From Terrabacter sp. Root85 (GTDB lineage Bacteria > Actinomycetota > Actinomycetes > Actinomycetales > Dermatophilaceae), in assembly GCF_001429185.1 (NCBI RefSeq), contig NZ_LMIW01000010.1:124001-188000 (forward strand): a stretch of DNA of 64,000 nucleotides, given 5' to 3'. This document shows, piece by piece, positions 32,957-41,527 of the stretch (position 1 is the first letter of the stretch; every line of letters starts with the position of its first letter). The position numbers and the translations under genes are program-made. The notes under the pieces were generated by a model. That model made no database searches and had not been told where the DNA came from. It saw nothing but the letters and a program-made list of their open reading frames with translations.

Positions 32957-33754
32957 TCAGATGCGGCTGGCGCCTCGGGTCGGGACGAGGGAGAGCCGGG
33001 CGAAGGCCAGCGCCTCGGCGAGATCGACCTCGCGCTGGTCCCGCCCCACCTTGCGCGTCGACACCTCGACGACGACGTCGCCGCCCCAGCCGCTGTCGGC
33101 GAGGTGCTCGAGCACGGCTCCGCACGGCTCGCCACCGCGCCCGGGGACGAGGTGCTCGTCGAGGAACGAGCCGAGTCCGTCGGCGAGGTGCAGGTGCGCG
33201 AGTCGCGACCCGAGCGACTGCGCCATGAGCAGCGCGTCGGAGCCGGCGGTCGCCGTGTGCGAGAGGTCGAGCGTCACGTTGTCGTAGGGCTGGCCCACCG
33301 GGTCCCAGTGCGGGAGGTAGGCCATGACCTCGCGCCGCGCCGTGCGCCACGGATACATGTTCTCCACCGCGAGCCTGATCCCCGACTCGTGCTCACGCAG
33401 CGCCACCCCGTCGACGAACCCGGCGGCATACTCCCGCTGCCAGCGGAAGGGAGGGTGCAGCACGACGGTGCCGGCACCCACCTCGAGCGCGAGGTCGATG
33501 GAGCGGTCGACCTTGCCCCACGGGTCGGTCCCCCACACGCGCTGGGTCAGCAGCAGGGTCGGCGCGTGGACGGAGACGATCGGCAGGGCGTGCAGCTCCG
33601 ACAGCGCCCGCAGGGCACCGGCCTCCTGCGTCACGGGGTCGGTCCAGACCATGACCTCGATCGCGTCGTAGCCGAGCCGCGCCGCGGTCGCGAAGGCGGT
33701 CGCCGCGTTGTCGGGGTAGAGCGAGGCGGTCGACAGTGCGACCCGGATGGTCAT
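32957..33754 (-). CDS. Xylose isomerase-like TIM-barrel protein (sugar phosphate isomerase/epimerase family; Rv0498-like)
   Basis: A 265-residue AP_endonuc_2-family barrel. Metal-binding residues fit in EVMVW (Glu about 34), LAVENMYPW (Glu about 129), TLDLSHTAT (Asp/His about 161) and LAHLHLADG (His about 186). The family includes inosose isomerases and endonuclease IV-like folds; the true reaction is unknown. It resembles mycobacterial Rv0498, which lies two genes from ppx (Rv0496), and here ppx is immediately upstream on the same strand. ATG 33754 is preferred over a GTG at 33772. Confidence 0.82.
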   Translation of the reverse strand: MTIRVALSTASLYPDNAATAFATAARLGYDAIEVMVWTDPVTQEAGALRALSELHALPIVSVHAPTLLLTQRVWGTDPWGKVDRSIDLALEVGAGTVVLHPPFRWQREYAAGFVDGVALREHESGIRLAVENMYPWRTARREVMAYLPHWDPVGQPYDNVTLDLSHTATAGSDALLMAQSLGSRLAHLHLADGLGSFLDEHLVPGRGGEPCGAVLEHLADSGWGGDVVVEVSTRKVGRDQREVDLAEALAFARLSLVPTRGASRI

Positions 33755-33760
33755 GCGGCC

Positions 33761-33766
33761 ATTCTG
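33761..33766 (-). promoter_or_regulatory. -10-like element before the isomerase-like gene
   Basis: CAGAAT on the minus strand, 6 bases before ATG 33754. Confidence 0.35.
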
Positions 33767-33824
33767 CGCCACGCACCCGGGGCGGGTTCGGGCCGGGCCG
33801 TGCGTCCGCTGTGGATCCGGTGCG

Positions 33825-34754
33825 TCACGACGTCAGGTGGTCGAGGCGACGGAGGATGAGGCCCTCGCGCAGGGCCCACGGGCAGATGTCGAGCTGCTCG
33901 ACCTGGAGCAGGTCGAGCGCGGCCTCGGCAACGAGCGCCCCCGCGTAGAGCTGGCGGGCGCGACCCTCGGAGACCCCGGGCAGGTTCGAGCGTGCGGCGG
34001 TGTCGAGCCGTCCGACGCGAGCCACGATCTCGTGGAGGTCGTCGCGCGAGAGCGTCCGCGGCACGAACGGGCCCTCGGCGCGCGGCGCGGCACCCGCGAT
34101 GCGGGCGAGCGAGCGCATCGTCTTGGAGGTCCCGACCGCTCGGTCGGGGCTCCCGGACGTCAGCAGCGGTCGCACGTGCTCGGCGAGGCTCGACCGGACG
34201 TGTGCGCGCAGCTCGCGAGCGGCCAGCTCCGAGGGCGGGTCACCGGGCAGCCGCTCGCGGGTCAGGCGTCCGGCACCCAGCGGCAGGCTGAGGGCCACGT
34301 CGGGCTCCTCGTCGAGACCGCACGCCAGCTCGAGCGAGCCGCCGCCGATGTCGACGACGAGCAGGCGCCCGCTCGACCAGCCGAACCAGCGACGCACGGC
34401 GAGGAACGTCATCCGCGCCTCGTCCGCGCCGCTCAGGGCCTCGAGCTCGACGCCGGTCTCGGTGCGCACCCGCTCGATGATCGCCTCGCCGTTCGGCGAC
34501 TCGCGCAGCGCCGACGTCGCGAAGGCGAAGAGGTCGCTGACGCCCTGGTCCTCCGCGACGTCGAGGCACTCGCGGATGAAGGCGACGAGCCGGTCGGCCG
34601 TCGCGTCGCTGACCCGGCCGTCGGCCTCGAGGCTCTCCGAGAGGCGCAGCTCGGTCTTGTGCGAGAAGGCAGGCAGCGGCTGCGCGCCGGGGTGTGCGTC
34701 GACGACGAGCAGGTGGACCGTGTTGGACCCGATGTCGATGACGCCCAGGCGCAT
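33825..34754 (-). CDS. Exopolyphosphatase / Ppx-GppA family
   Basis: A 309-residue protein of the ASKHA fold with the phosphate-1 loop [14 protein letters not shown] (4-17), the second phosphate loop [11 protein letters not shown] (about 137-147) and an [11 protein letters not shown] segment. It matches the short actinobacterial Ppx (mycobacterial Rv0496) that hydrolyses short-chain polyphosphate, and possibly pppGpp. It lacks the C-terminal HD domain of longer Ppx/GppA. Start ATG 34754 with a clear -10 (TAGGGT) 6 bases upstream. Confidence 0.93.
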   Translation of the reverse strand: MRLGVIDIGSNTVHLLVVDAHPGAQPLPAFSHKTELRLSESLEADGRVSDATADRLVAFIRECLDVAEDQGVSDLFAFATSALRESPNGEAIIERVRTETGVELEALSGADEARMTFLAVRRWFGWSSGRLLVVDIGGGSLELACGLDEEPDVALSLPLGAGRLTRERLPGDPPSELAARELRAHVRSSLAEHVRPLLTSGSPDRAVGTSKTMRSLARIAGAAPRAEGPFVPRTLSRDDLHEIVARVGRLDTAARSNLPGVSEGRARQLYAGALVAEAALDLLQVEQLDICPWALREGLILRRLDHLTS

Positions 34755-34760
34755 GCCCCA

Positions 34761-34766
34761 ACCCTA
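34761..34766 (-). promoter_or_regulatory. -10 element for a leaderless ppx transcript
   Basis: TAGGGT on the minus strand, 6 bases before the ATG. Confidence 0.5.
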
Positions 34767-34790
34767 GTGCCGGGGCCGGCCGCGCCCTCA

Positions 34791-34888
34791 CCCTCGGCCC
34801 TCCCCCGCCGAACGCGGCGTTCGACGGCGAACGCGCTGGCAGAACACTGAGTTCGCGACCGAACGCGGCGTTCGGTCGTGGCCGAGGG
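34791..34888. repeat. Palindromic intergenic repeat, AACGCGGCGTTCG family, copy 1
   Basis: Outer arms CCCTCGGCC (34791-34799) and GGCCGAGGG (34880-34888). Inside are two copies of CCGAACGCGGCGTTCG (34808-34823 and 34860-34875) and a TGAGTTCG word, all shared with the element at 61724-61799. Confidence 0.8.
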
Positions 34889-34921
34889 GGCGTCTTCCGT
34901 CGACCGAGGGGGCGTATGCCG

Positions 34922-35656
34922 TCAGGCGGAGCGGCGGCTCAGCGTGAGCGAGGCGAGGGCGAGGGCTCCGGCGATGAAGGCCGCGACGATGCCGAGGTCG
35001 CCGAGCACCGCGGTCACAGGGTCGGCATTGCGCGCGATCTCCTTCATCGCATCGACGGCGTAGGAGAGCGGCAGGACGTTGCTGACCCACTCGAGGACGG
35101 TCGGCAGCTGGTCGCGCGGGATGAGCAGCCCGCAGAGCAGGAACTGCGGCAGGAGGAAGGCGGGCATGAACTGCACCGCCTGGAACTCGGTGCGCGCGAA
35201 GCCGCTCGCGAGCAGGCCCAGCGCCGTGCCGAGGACGGCGTCGAACACCGCGACGACGACGAGCAGCCACACCGGCCCGGCAACGCCGAGACCGCACACC
35301 CAGACCGCGAATCCCGTTGCGATCACAGCCTGCACGACGGCGAGCGCTCCGAAGGCACCGGCATACCCGAGCATGAAGTCACCCTTGCCCATGGGCGTGG
35401 TCAGGAGACGCTCGAGCGTGCCGGACTGGCGCTCACGCAAGGTCGCGACGGAGGTGACGATGAACATCACGACCATCGGGAAGACGCCGAGCAGGGCCGG
35501 GCCGATCGCGTCGAAGACGGGCGTGCCGGTGTAGATCCACGCGAGCAGGCCGAGCAGGACGCACGGCACGACGATGATGAGGCCGATGGTGCGGTGGTCG
35601 GTGCGCACCTGGCGCAGGACGCGGCCGGAGGTGGCCGCGGTGAGTCCGGCGTTCAC
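34922..35656 (-). CDS. ABC-2 type transporter permease
   Basis: A 244-residue membrane protein with six hydrophobic segments and the ABC2 pattern ERQSGTLERLLTTPMGKGDFMLGY between the second and third. Partner of the following ATPase, with a GTG start overlapping that gene's stop (GTGA), GAGG upstream. A drug or antimicrobial exporter regulated by the adjacent TetR is likely but not shown. Confidence 0.9.
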   Translation of the reverse strand: MNAGLTAATSGRVLRQVRTDHRTIGLIIVVPCVLLGLLAWIYTGTPVFDAIGPALLGVFPMVVMFIVTSVATLRERQSGTLERLLTTPMGKGDFMLGYAGAFGALAVVQAVIATGFAVWVCGLGVAGPVWLLVVVAVFDAVLGTALGLLASGFARTEFQAVQFMPAFLLPQFLLCGLLIPRDQLPTVLEWVSNVLPLSYAVDAMKEIARNADPVTAVLGDLGIVAAFIAGALALASLTLSRRSA

Positions 35657-36414
35657 GACGAGCTCCTCTCTCCGGACCGGGCGGTCTCGGCGTCGATGAG
35701 GGCGAGGAAGGCGGCGTCGGCATCGACGGCGCCCGTCTGCTGGAGCAGCTCGGCAGGCGTGACGTCGGCGAGGACGCGACCCTCGCGGAGCAGCACGAGC
35801 CGGTCGCAGCGCGTCGCCTCGTCCATGACGTGGCTCGACACGACGAGCGAGTGTCCGCGGTCGGCGAGGTGGCGGAAGAGGTCCCACAGGTCACGGCGCA
35901 GGACCGGGTCGAGGCCGACGGTGGGCTCGTCGAGCACGAGCAGGCTCGGCCGGCCGACGAGCGCGGCGGCGAGGGAGACGCGGGACTCCTGACCACCCGA
36001 GAGGTCCTGGACGAGCTGGTCGGCGTAGGACACGAGGTCCACCTCGGCGAGGGTGCGGTCGACGGCCTCGCGCAGGGAGGCGCCGCGCAGACCGATGGCC
36101 CGACCGAAGTAGGTGACGTTGTCGCGGACGCTGAGGTCGGCATAGACGCTGGGACTCTGCGTGACGTAGCCGACGCGGTCGCGCAGCGTGGGCGAGCCCG
36201 CCGGATGGCCGAGGACCGTGACGGTGCCCGACTCGAGGATCTGCACGCCGACGATGCAGCGCATGAGCGTCGACTTGCCCGAGCCGGACGGCCCGAGCAG
36301 GCCGACCACCTGGCCAGCGGGGATCTCGAGGTCGAGGCCCGGGATGACCCGCCGCTTCCCGCGCACGGCCTGCAGGCCGCTCACGGCGACCGCCGGACCA
36401 CTGTTATTCATCAT
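35653..36414 (-). CDS. ABC transporter ATP-binding protein
   Basis: A 253-residue CcmA/NodI-like ATPase: Walker A GPSGSGKST (about 42-50), signature DLSGGQESRV, Walker B LLVLDEPTVGLD, switch His in VVSSHVMDEA. It starts with two adjacent ATGs (36414/36411), directly after TetR, with which it shares a message. Exporter ATPase for the adjacent permease. Confidence 0.93.
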   Translation of the reverse strand: MMNNSGPAVAVSGLQAVRGKRRVIPGLDLEIPAGQVVGLLGPSGSGKSTLMRCIVGVQILESGTVTVLGHPAGSPTLRDRVGYVTQSPSVYADLSVRDNVTYFGRAIGLRGASLREAVDRTLAEVDLVSYADQLVQDLSGGQESRVSLAAALVGRPSLLVLDEPTVGLDPVLRRDLWDLFRHLADRGHSLVVSSHVMDEATRCDRLVLLREGRVLADVTPAELLQQTGAVDADAAFLALIDAETARSGERSSS

Positions 36415-36422
36415 GTGATGAA
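36407..36422. promoter_or_regulatory. Inverted repeat at the TetR-ABC junction
   Basis: TTCATCA-TG-TGATGAA, perfect 7-base arms, overlapping the start codon of the ATPase and just after the TetR stop. Possibly an operator for the TetR protein, but it may only affect translation. Confidence 0.35.
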
Positions 36423-36424
36423 AT

Positions 36425-37051
36425 CTACTCCTGCTCGGGCACCCTGTCCACGAGATGGTGCTGGAGGACGGGTCCGATGCGCTCGACGAGCTGCTCGCGC
36501 GTCGCGTCGGCCAGCGCCGGCACCCGGATGACGTAGCGCGCCACGACGAGCCCGATCATCTGCGACGCGGCCAGGGCCCCGCGCAGCTGCGGGTCCGAGG
36601 CCCCGGTGCTCGCGGCGATGCGGCCGAAGACCTCGCGCCCGAGGAACTCCCGCAGCATGCGCGCGGCCTCCTCGCTCGTCATGCTCGACCGGACGAGCGC
36701 CACGAGGGCGTCACGCCGCTCCGGCGGCTCCCAGACCGTCAGGAAGGTCTCGACGATCCGCCACCCGAGCCGGTCGACGTCACCCGACGTGATGCGCGCG
36801 ATGAGCTCGGCCGGGTCGACCGGCACGTCGAGCGTGGCCGCGAAGAGGCCCGCCTTGCCCTCGAAGTAGTGGTGCACGAGCGCAGGGTCGACGCCGGCCT
36901 CACGGGCGATCCCGCGCATGCTCGCCTTGTCGTATCCCTTGGCCGCGAACGACTTTCGAGCGGCGTCGACGATCACCGCGCGCGTGTCGGTGCCGCCGGG
37001 ACGGCGTCCGCGCCCCTTCGGCGTCGTCTCGCTGCCGGCTCTCGACGTCAT
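36425..37051 (-). CDS. TetR family transcriptional regulator
   Basis: A 208-residue regulator with the N-terminal TetR HTH (about 25-72: IVDAARKSFAAKGYDKASMR, then IAREAGVDPALVHHYFEGK) and a C-terminal TetR_C ligand-binding domain of the 17-type (SSMTSEEAARMLREFL). It most likely represses the ABC exporter that follows it in the operon. Start ATG 37051, with a -10 TAGCGT at 37058-37063 whose first three bases are the stop codon of the ankyrin gene. Confidence 0.92.
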   Translation of the reverse strand: MTSRAGSETTPKGRGRRPGGTDTRAVIVDAARKSFAAKGYDKASMRGIAREAGVDPALVHHYFEGKAGLFAATLDVPVDPAELIARITSGDVDRLGWRIVETFLTVWEPPERRDALVALVRSSMTSEEAARMLREFLGREVFGRIAASTGASDPQLRGALAASQMIGLVVARYVIRVPALADATREQLVERIGPVLQHHLVDRVPEQE

Positions 37052-37057
37052 GCCCAC

Positions 37058-37063
37058 ACGCTA
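37058..37063 (-). promoter_or_regulatory. -10 element for the TetR operon
   Basis: TAGCGT on the minus strand, 6 bases upstream of ATG 37051; its TAG is also the stop codon of the upstream ankyrin gene. Confidence 0.5.
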
Positions 37064-38428
37064 GTCCTCGCCCGCGTCGACCCCTGGCGTATGCCGTCCG
37101 GCGGCGTCGCGCAGCACCGCCGCGGCCCGCTCGCCCCTGGCCCAGAGCGCCCAGCGGTAGGGCGTCGTGCCGTGCATCGCGTCGACGACGGTCGGGTCGG
37201 CGCCGACCTCGAGCAGCGCGGTGACGAGATCGACGTCGTCCATGAACGCCGCCCGGTGCAGAGCCGTGCGCCCGTCGCGGAGGCTATCGACGCGAGCACC
37301 GGCGGCGACGGCGGCGCGGACGGCTTCGGGCGTGGCCGCTCGGTGGATGTCAGGCACCCTCGGGTCACCCGGCCACGGGCCGGTGACCGGGATGCCGTCG
37401 CCCACGACATCGCCCGGTGCAAGGTGCTCGGAGCCCTCTGTCGCCAGACCGTGGGCGACGAGGAGCTCGAGGCGGTCGACGAAACCATGGGCGCGCGCCC
37501 AGTCGACCTGACGAGCGACCATCTCCTCGAGGGTCTCGGCGGGCTCGCCCGTGCGGCGGGCCCAGACGTCGGAGGAGGGCCGGCCGAGCCCGTGCTCGAG
37601 GAGCAGCTCGAGGTGGCTGTCGTCGCGGTTGAACATCCGGTTGTAGAGCGCCTGCCGGTCGTTGGGGTCGGCGCCGCGCTCGAGGAGCAGCTCGCCGAGC
37701 GCCCGCCACTGCGGGTGCCGGGGCTGGCGGCCCGGCCCCTGCTCGCCCTCACCGAAGACGCCGGTCAGCGCGGTGAAGGCGGTGGGCAGCCCCTGCCAGA
37801 GGTAGCCGCTGTCGGGGTCGGCCCCGGCATCGAGCAGCACCCGCACAGAGGAGACCGCGTCGCCCTGCGGCATCCGCGAGTAGACGACGTAGAGCAGGGG
37901 CGGCCATCGGAAGGGGCCGCCCTCTCGGGTCGCCGCTCCGCGGTCTGCGGCGACGTGCGATCGCAGGGCCTCCGCGTCGCCGGCGGCCGCCGCGACGAAG
38001 ACGTCGCGGTTCACGAGTTCCGGATCGTCCGCGAGCAGCCGCGCTGCACGGGACCAGCGCTCGGGCTCGTCACGCTCGGTGTACGTCAGACACGCGAGCG
38101 CCGCTGCGAGAGACGCGAACTCGCCGGCGTCGACTGCGGTCGATGCCTCCGGCGCCGGGTCGAGAGCGGCGGGGTCGCGGCTCAGGTCCGCGGCCGCGGC
38201 GAGGTACGCGCGAAGCCGCGGCCAGCTCGCGAAGCCGAGCCGTCGCGCCACGACGAGCTGCGCGTCGGCCAGGGCGAAAGACGCCGTCTCGGCGGGCAGC
38301 CCCTCGGGATGAAATCGGGACACCAGGCTCAGTGCGACCGGTTGGGCGGACCGGACGGCGCGCTGCAGGCTGCGTGCATCGCGCCGCAGGTGCTCGAGGT
38401 CGGGGTTGGCGGGCAGGGACAGGGCCAT
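37061..38428 (-). CDS. Ankyrin-repeat protein
   Basis: A 455-residue cytoplasmic protein. The N-terminal 110 residues are helical (LEHLRRDARSLQRAVRS, then RRLGFASWPRLRAYLA). Ankyrin-type repeats run from about 180 to 440, for example VRVLLDAGADPDSGY, LGELLLERGADPNDR, LELLLEHGLGR and the last copy with DGRTALHRAAFMDDVDLVTALLEVGADP. Such repeats are protein-protein interaction surfaces; the partner is unknown. The ATG at 38428 has a GAGGAGG Shine-Dalgarno sequence, which an upstream leader segment could mask. The open frame continues 105 codons upstream but is leader, not protein. Confidence 0.85.
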   Translation of the reverse strand: MALSLPANPDLEHLRRDARSLQRAVRSAQPVALSLVSRFHPEGLPAETASFALADAQLVVARRLGFASWPRLRAYLAAAADLSRDPAALDPAPEASTAVDAGEFASLAAALACLTYTERDEPERWSRAARLLADDPELVNRDVFVAAAAGDAEALRSHVAADRGAATREGGPFRWPPLLYVVYSRMPQGDAVSSVRVLLDAGADPDSGYLWQGLPTAFTALTGVFGEGEQGPGRQPRHPQWRALGELLLERGADPNDRQALYNRMFNRDDSHLELLLEHGLGRPSSDVWARRTGEPAETLEEMVARQVDWARAHGFVDRLELLVAHGLATEGSEHLAPGDVVGDGIPVTGPWPGDPRVPDIHRAATPEAVRAAVAAGARVDSLRDGRTALHRAAFMDDVDLVTALLEVGADPTVVDAMHGTTPYRWALWARGERAAAVLRDAAGRHTPGVDAGED

Positions 38429-38550
38429 GACGGCCTCCTCTCGTCGTGCCCGCGTGCGCTCGTCGGGCCGAAAGGAGGTCGGACCGCATTGCTGCCGTGC
38501 CCCAGGGAGGCTGAGCCCCTTCCCGCGCACCGGTGGCGACCTGGACGCCA
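38429..38550 (-). promoter_or_regulatory. Structured leader of the ankyrin gene, with possible Shine-Dalgarno masking
   Basis: On the minus strand the segment CCTCCTTTC (38470-38478) can pair with GAGAGGAGG (38434-38442), the ribosome-binding site, over 9 bases including one G-U. The masking segment is itself in the loop of a hairpin GGTCCGA/TCGGCCC, so the two states can compete. Upstream, GGGAAGGGGCTCAGCCTCCCTGGGG offers more helices. I cannot match it to a known riboswitch class. Confidence 0.4.
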
Positions 38551-38669
38551 CGGTCAGCGTACGCCGCCGCCCGCACCCGGGGAAGCACACGGCATACGCA
38601 CGCAGGGCCCGCTCGCGACGCACCATCCACGGGGTGGGCGTCGTCGGCGCGGTGGAAACGTCGGCGGCA

Positions 38670-38675
38670 TAGGGT
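38670..38675 (+). promoter_or_regulatory. -10 element before a leaderless start
   Basis: TAGGGT, 6 bases before the GTG at 38682. Confidence 0.45.
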
Positions 38676-38681
38676 GAGCCG

Positions 38682-39482
38682 GTGGCTGAAGCACCTCTGG
38701 ACCTCCCCCGCGTCTGGGTCGAGTTCACCGACCCCGCCGACACGAACCAGCGCTACCGGTGTGACCTGACCTGGCTGACGAGCAGCTGGACGTGCATCTT
38801 CGGCAGCGGCTGCCAGGGCATCTACGCCGGCCGGCCAGACGACGGGTGCTGCACCCTCGGCGCCCACTTCACCGAGAAGGACGACTGGAAGCGCGTCGCC
38901 AAGGCTGTCGAGGACCTCGGCGAGGACGAGTGGGAGTACCACTCGGTCGGCCGCGCCACGGGGAGCAAGGACGACTGGACCGAGAAGGAGGACGGCGCGC
39001 GCAAGACCAAGGTCGTCGACGGCGCCTGCATCTTCCTCAACCGACCCGGCTTCCCGGCAGGCGCCGGGTGCGCGCTGCACCAGCACGCGGTCCTCACGGG
39101 CGTCGAGCCGCACACCCTCAAGCCCGACGTGTGCTGGCAGCTGCCGATCCGCCGCACCTTCCGCACCGTCGAGCTGCCCGACGACTCGAGCTACCTCGAG
39201 GTGACGATCACCGAGTACGACCGCCGCGGCTGGGGCCCCGGCGGCCACGACCTCGACTGGTACTGCTCCGGCAACTCCGAGGCGCACGTCGGCCGCGAGC
39301 CGGTCTACCGCTCCAACGCGCCCGAGCTCACCGAGCTCATGGGACCGCTCGCCTACGCCGAGCTGGCGATCCGCGCCGAGGCGCACCTCGCCCAGGTCAA
39401 GGCTGTCCGCGCGCGCGGCGTGCGCAAGCTGCTGCCGCTGCTCGTGCACCCCGCCACGATCGAGGCACAGCGCAACCCATGA
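38682..39482 (+). CDS. Conserved cysteine-rich protein, unknown function (possibly a YkgJ/DUF3109-like metal site)
   Basis: A 266-residue protein with nine or more cysteines, most in the first two-thirds: [46 protein letters not shown]. The CxFGxGCxGxY...DGCCTLG arrangement resembles the Fe-S or zinc clusters of YkgJ/DUF3109-type proteins, and HTEKD-like charged helices follow. It overlaps the next methyltransferase by four bases, so they act as a pair. No enzyme activity can be named. Confidence 0.72.
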   Translation: MAEAPLDLPRVWVEFTDPADTNQRYRCDLTWLTSSWTCIFGSGCQGIYAGRPDDGCCTLGAHFTEKDDWKRVAKAVEDLGEDEWEYHSVGRATGSKDDWTEKEDGARKTKVVDGACIFLNRPGFPAGAGCALHQHAVLTGVEPHTLKPDVCWQLPIRRTFRTVELPDDSSYLEVTITEYDRRGWGPGGHDLDWYCSGNSEAHVGREPVYRSNAPELTELMGPLAYAELAIRAEAHLAQVKAVRARGVRKLLPLLVHPATIEAQRNP

Positions 39483-40177
39483 GCGACGAGTCCGGGATCA
39501 TCCCCTCCCCCAACATCTGGGAGACGCCCGACGTCTACGAGGTCGAGAACCGCGGCGTCGACCGCGCCCACGTCATCGAGGACGCGATGCGGTCGGTCCT
39601 CGACTGGTTGGGTCTCGACGTCGTCGACATCGGGTGCGGCACGGGCTACCACCTGCCGTTCTTCGCCCGCGATGCACGCTCGGTCGTCGGCGTCGAGCCA
39701 CACCCACCGCTCGCTTCGCTTGCGGCACAACGCATCTCGAGTATGCCGTCCGTCTCGGTCCGTGAGGAGGGCGCGGCTGCGATCGGGGTGGCCGACCGGT
39801 CGTTCGACGTGGCGCACGCACGGTGGGCGTACTTCTTCGGGCCCGGGTGCGAGCCCGGTCTCGCCGAGCTCGACCGCGTCATGCGGCCGGGCGGAGCGGC
39901 GTTCGTCGTCGACAACGACGCGACCCGCTCGACGTTCGGTCAGTGGTTCCGCCGGGCGCTGCCGGGCTACGACCCGCGCGCGGTCGAGCGCTTCTGGGAG
40001 CGGCAGGGCTGGCAGCGCGAGCGCCTCGACATCCGGTGGGACTTCGACTCGCGCGAGGACTTCGAGGCCGTCGTCGGCATCGAGTTCGCACCCGAGCACG
40101 CCGACCTCATCCTCGCCGAGCATCCCGACGCCACCGGCGTCGACTACGCCGTCAACCTCTGGCACCGACGCTACTGA
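39479..40177 (+). CDS. SAM-dependent methyltransferase (class I)
   Basis: A 232-residue protein with motif [17 protein letters not shown] (about 48-63), [27 protein letters not shown] and [14 protein letters not shown]. These are the strand-loop elements of Methyltransf_11. N-terminal [18 protein letters not shown] is typical of a family acting on unknown small substrates. The ATG overlaps the stop of the cysteine-rich gene. Confidence 0.88.
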   Translation: MSDESGIIPSPNIWETPDVYEVENRGVDRAHVIEDAMRSVLDWLGLDVVDIGCGTGYHLPFFARDARSVVGVEPHPPLASLAAQRISSMPSVSVREEGAAAIGVADRSFDVAHARWAYFFGPGCEPGLAELDRVMRPGGAAFVVDNDATRSTFGQWFRRALPGYDPRAVERFWERQGWQRERLDIRWDFDSREDFEAVVGIEFAPEHADLILAEHPDATGVDYAVNLWHRRY

Positions 40178-40339
40178 CGCCCGTCGAGAGGCCGGCTCGG
40201 GCCGCCCCCGACCCGTCGAGAGGCCGGACCCGGCGTGGTCATTCCTACCCATGCCCTGCGTCGGGGATGGGCACCGCTGCCGACGCGGTGACCGCCCTGC
40301 CCTTCCTACCGTCGAGACATCGACCACCGGGAGGACACC

Positions 40340-41455
40340 ATGGAGACCATCGAGACCGTCATCGTCGGCGCCGGCCAGGCAGGGCTGGCCATGGCGCACG
40401 AGCTCGCCGAGCGGGGGCGCGAGTGCGTGCTCCTCGAGCGCAACGAGGCCGTCGGGGACGGCTGGCGCCAGCAGTACGACTCGCTCCGGCTCTACTCCTC
40501 CGTCCGGCACGACTCCCTGCCCGGGATGCCGTTCCCGGGCGACCCCCGGTCGTTCCCCGGCAAGGACGAGGTCGCGGCCTACCTCCAGTCGTATGCCGCC
40601 CGCTTCCGTCTGCCCGTTCGCCTCGGCGTGCGGGTGGAGCGGCTTGCAGCCGCGCCAGCGGGTGACGGATTCGTCGTCACGACCGACCGCGGCAGCATCG
40701 CCTGTCGCAACGTCGTCGTCGCGACAGGGACTTTCGGGCGGGCGCCGCACGTGCCGGCCTTCGCGGCCGACGTCGACGCGTCGATCCTCCAGCTGCACTC
40801 GAGCCAGTACCGGCGGCCCAGCCAGCTGCGCGAGGGGTCGGTGCTCGTCGTCGGCGCCTCGCACTCCGGCTGCGACATCGCCTACGAGCTCGCCGAGGGC
40901 CGGCGTACCGTGCTGGCCGGGCGTGACTGCGGCCAGATCCCCGTGCGCTGGGACACCCCCGCCGTGCACGTGGCGTTCCCCTTCCTGCTCTTCGCGTGGC
41001 GCCACGTGCTGACGCGCCGGACCCCGGTCGGCCGGAAGATGATGGCCGAGATCCGCCACCACGGCGGACCGATGCTCCGGGTCAAGCGGGAAGACCTCGC
41101 CGCGCGTGGTGTCGAGCGCCAGGTGCAGCGCGTCACCGGCGTGGCCGACGGACGCCCGACCCTCGACGACGGGACGGTCCTCGACGTCGCCAACGTCGTC
41201 TGGGCCACGGGGTTCGAGCAGCGCTTCGACTGGATCGACCTCCCCATCATCGGCGAGGACGGCTGGCCGCGGGAGTACCGCGGTGTCTCCACGGACGTGC
41301 CCGGCCTCTTCTTCTGCGGACTCGCCTTCCAGTATGCGTTCGCCTCGATGGTGCTGCCCGGCGTCGGTCGCGACGCGGCTCACGTGGCGGCCCACATCGC
41401 CAGGAGGTCGGCCGCACCCACCACGCCGATCGAGGTGGGCGCCGCTGCCGGGTGA
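40340..41455 (+). CDS. Flavin-containing monooxygenase-like NAD(P)/FAD oxidoreductase
   Basis: A 371-residue flavoprotein with FAD loop VIVGAGQAGLAMA (8-20), the NADP loop VLVVGASHSGCDIA (about 172-185), and the ATG motif VVVATGTFG (about 126-134) and WATGFEQRF that mark group B monooxygenases and YUCCA/CzcO-like enzymes. It is likely to oxygenate a small nitrogen or sulfur compound. ATG 40340 has GGGAGGAC upstream. It is convergent with a LuxR regulator. Confidence 0.9.
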   Translation: METIETVIVGAGQAGLAMAHELAERGRECVLLERNEAVGDGWRQQYDSLRLYSSVRHDSLPGMPFPGDPRSFPGKDEVAAYLQSYAARFRLPVRLGVRVERLAAAPAGDGFVVTTDRGSIACRNVVVATGTFGRAPHVPAFAADVDASILQLHSSQYRRPSQLREGSVLVVGASHSGCDIAYELAEGRRTVLAGRDCGQIPVRWDTPAVHVAFPFLLFAWRHVLTRRTPVGRKMMAEIRHHGGPMLRVKREDLAARGVERQVQRVTGVADGRPTLDDGTVLDVANVVWATGFEQRFDWIDLPIIGEDGWPREYRGVSTDVPGLFFCGLAFQYAFASMVLPGVGRDAAHVAAHIARRSAAPTTPIEVGAAAG

Positions 41456-41480
41456 GACCACCAGGGAGGTGCGGTGCCGG

Positions 41481-41503
41481 ACCGGTCGAGGGCCTCGACC
41501 GGT
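41481..41503. terminator. Bidirectional terminator hairpin
   Basis: ACCGGTCGAGG and CCTCGACCGGT (11 bases each) with a single central base, between the stops of the monooxygenase gene and the LuxR gene. Confidence 0.75.
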
Positions 41504-41527
41504 TCGGTTCTCAGTGGTTCGGCGAGG

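Noticed and set aside
38461-38480. A plus-strand ribosome site AAAGGAGG before a gene
   Set aside because: No start codon or coding frame follows; it is the complement of the masking element in the ankyrin leader.
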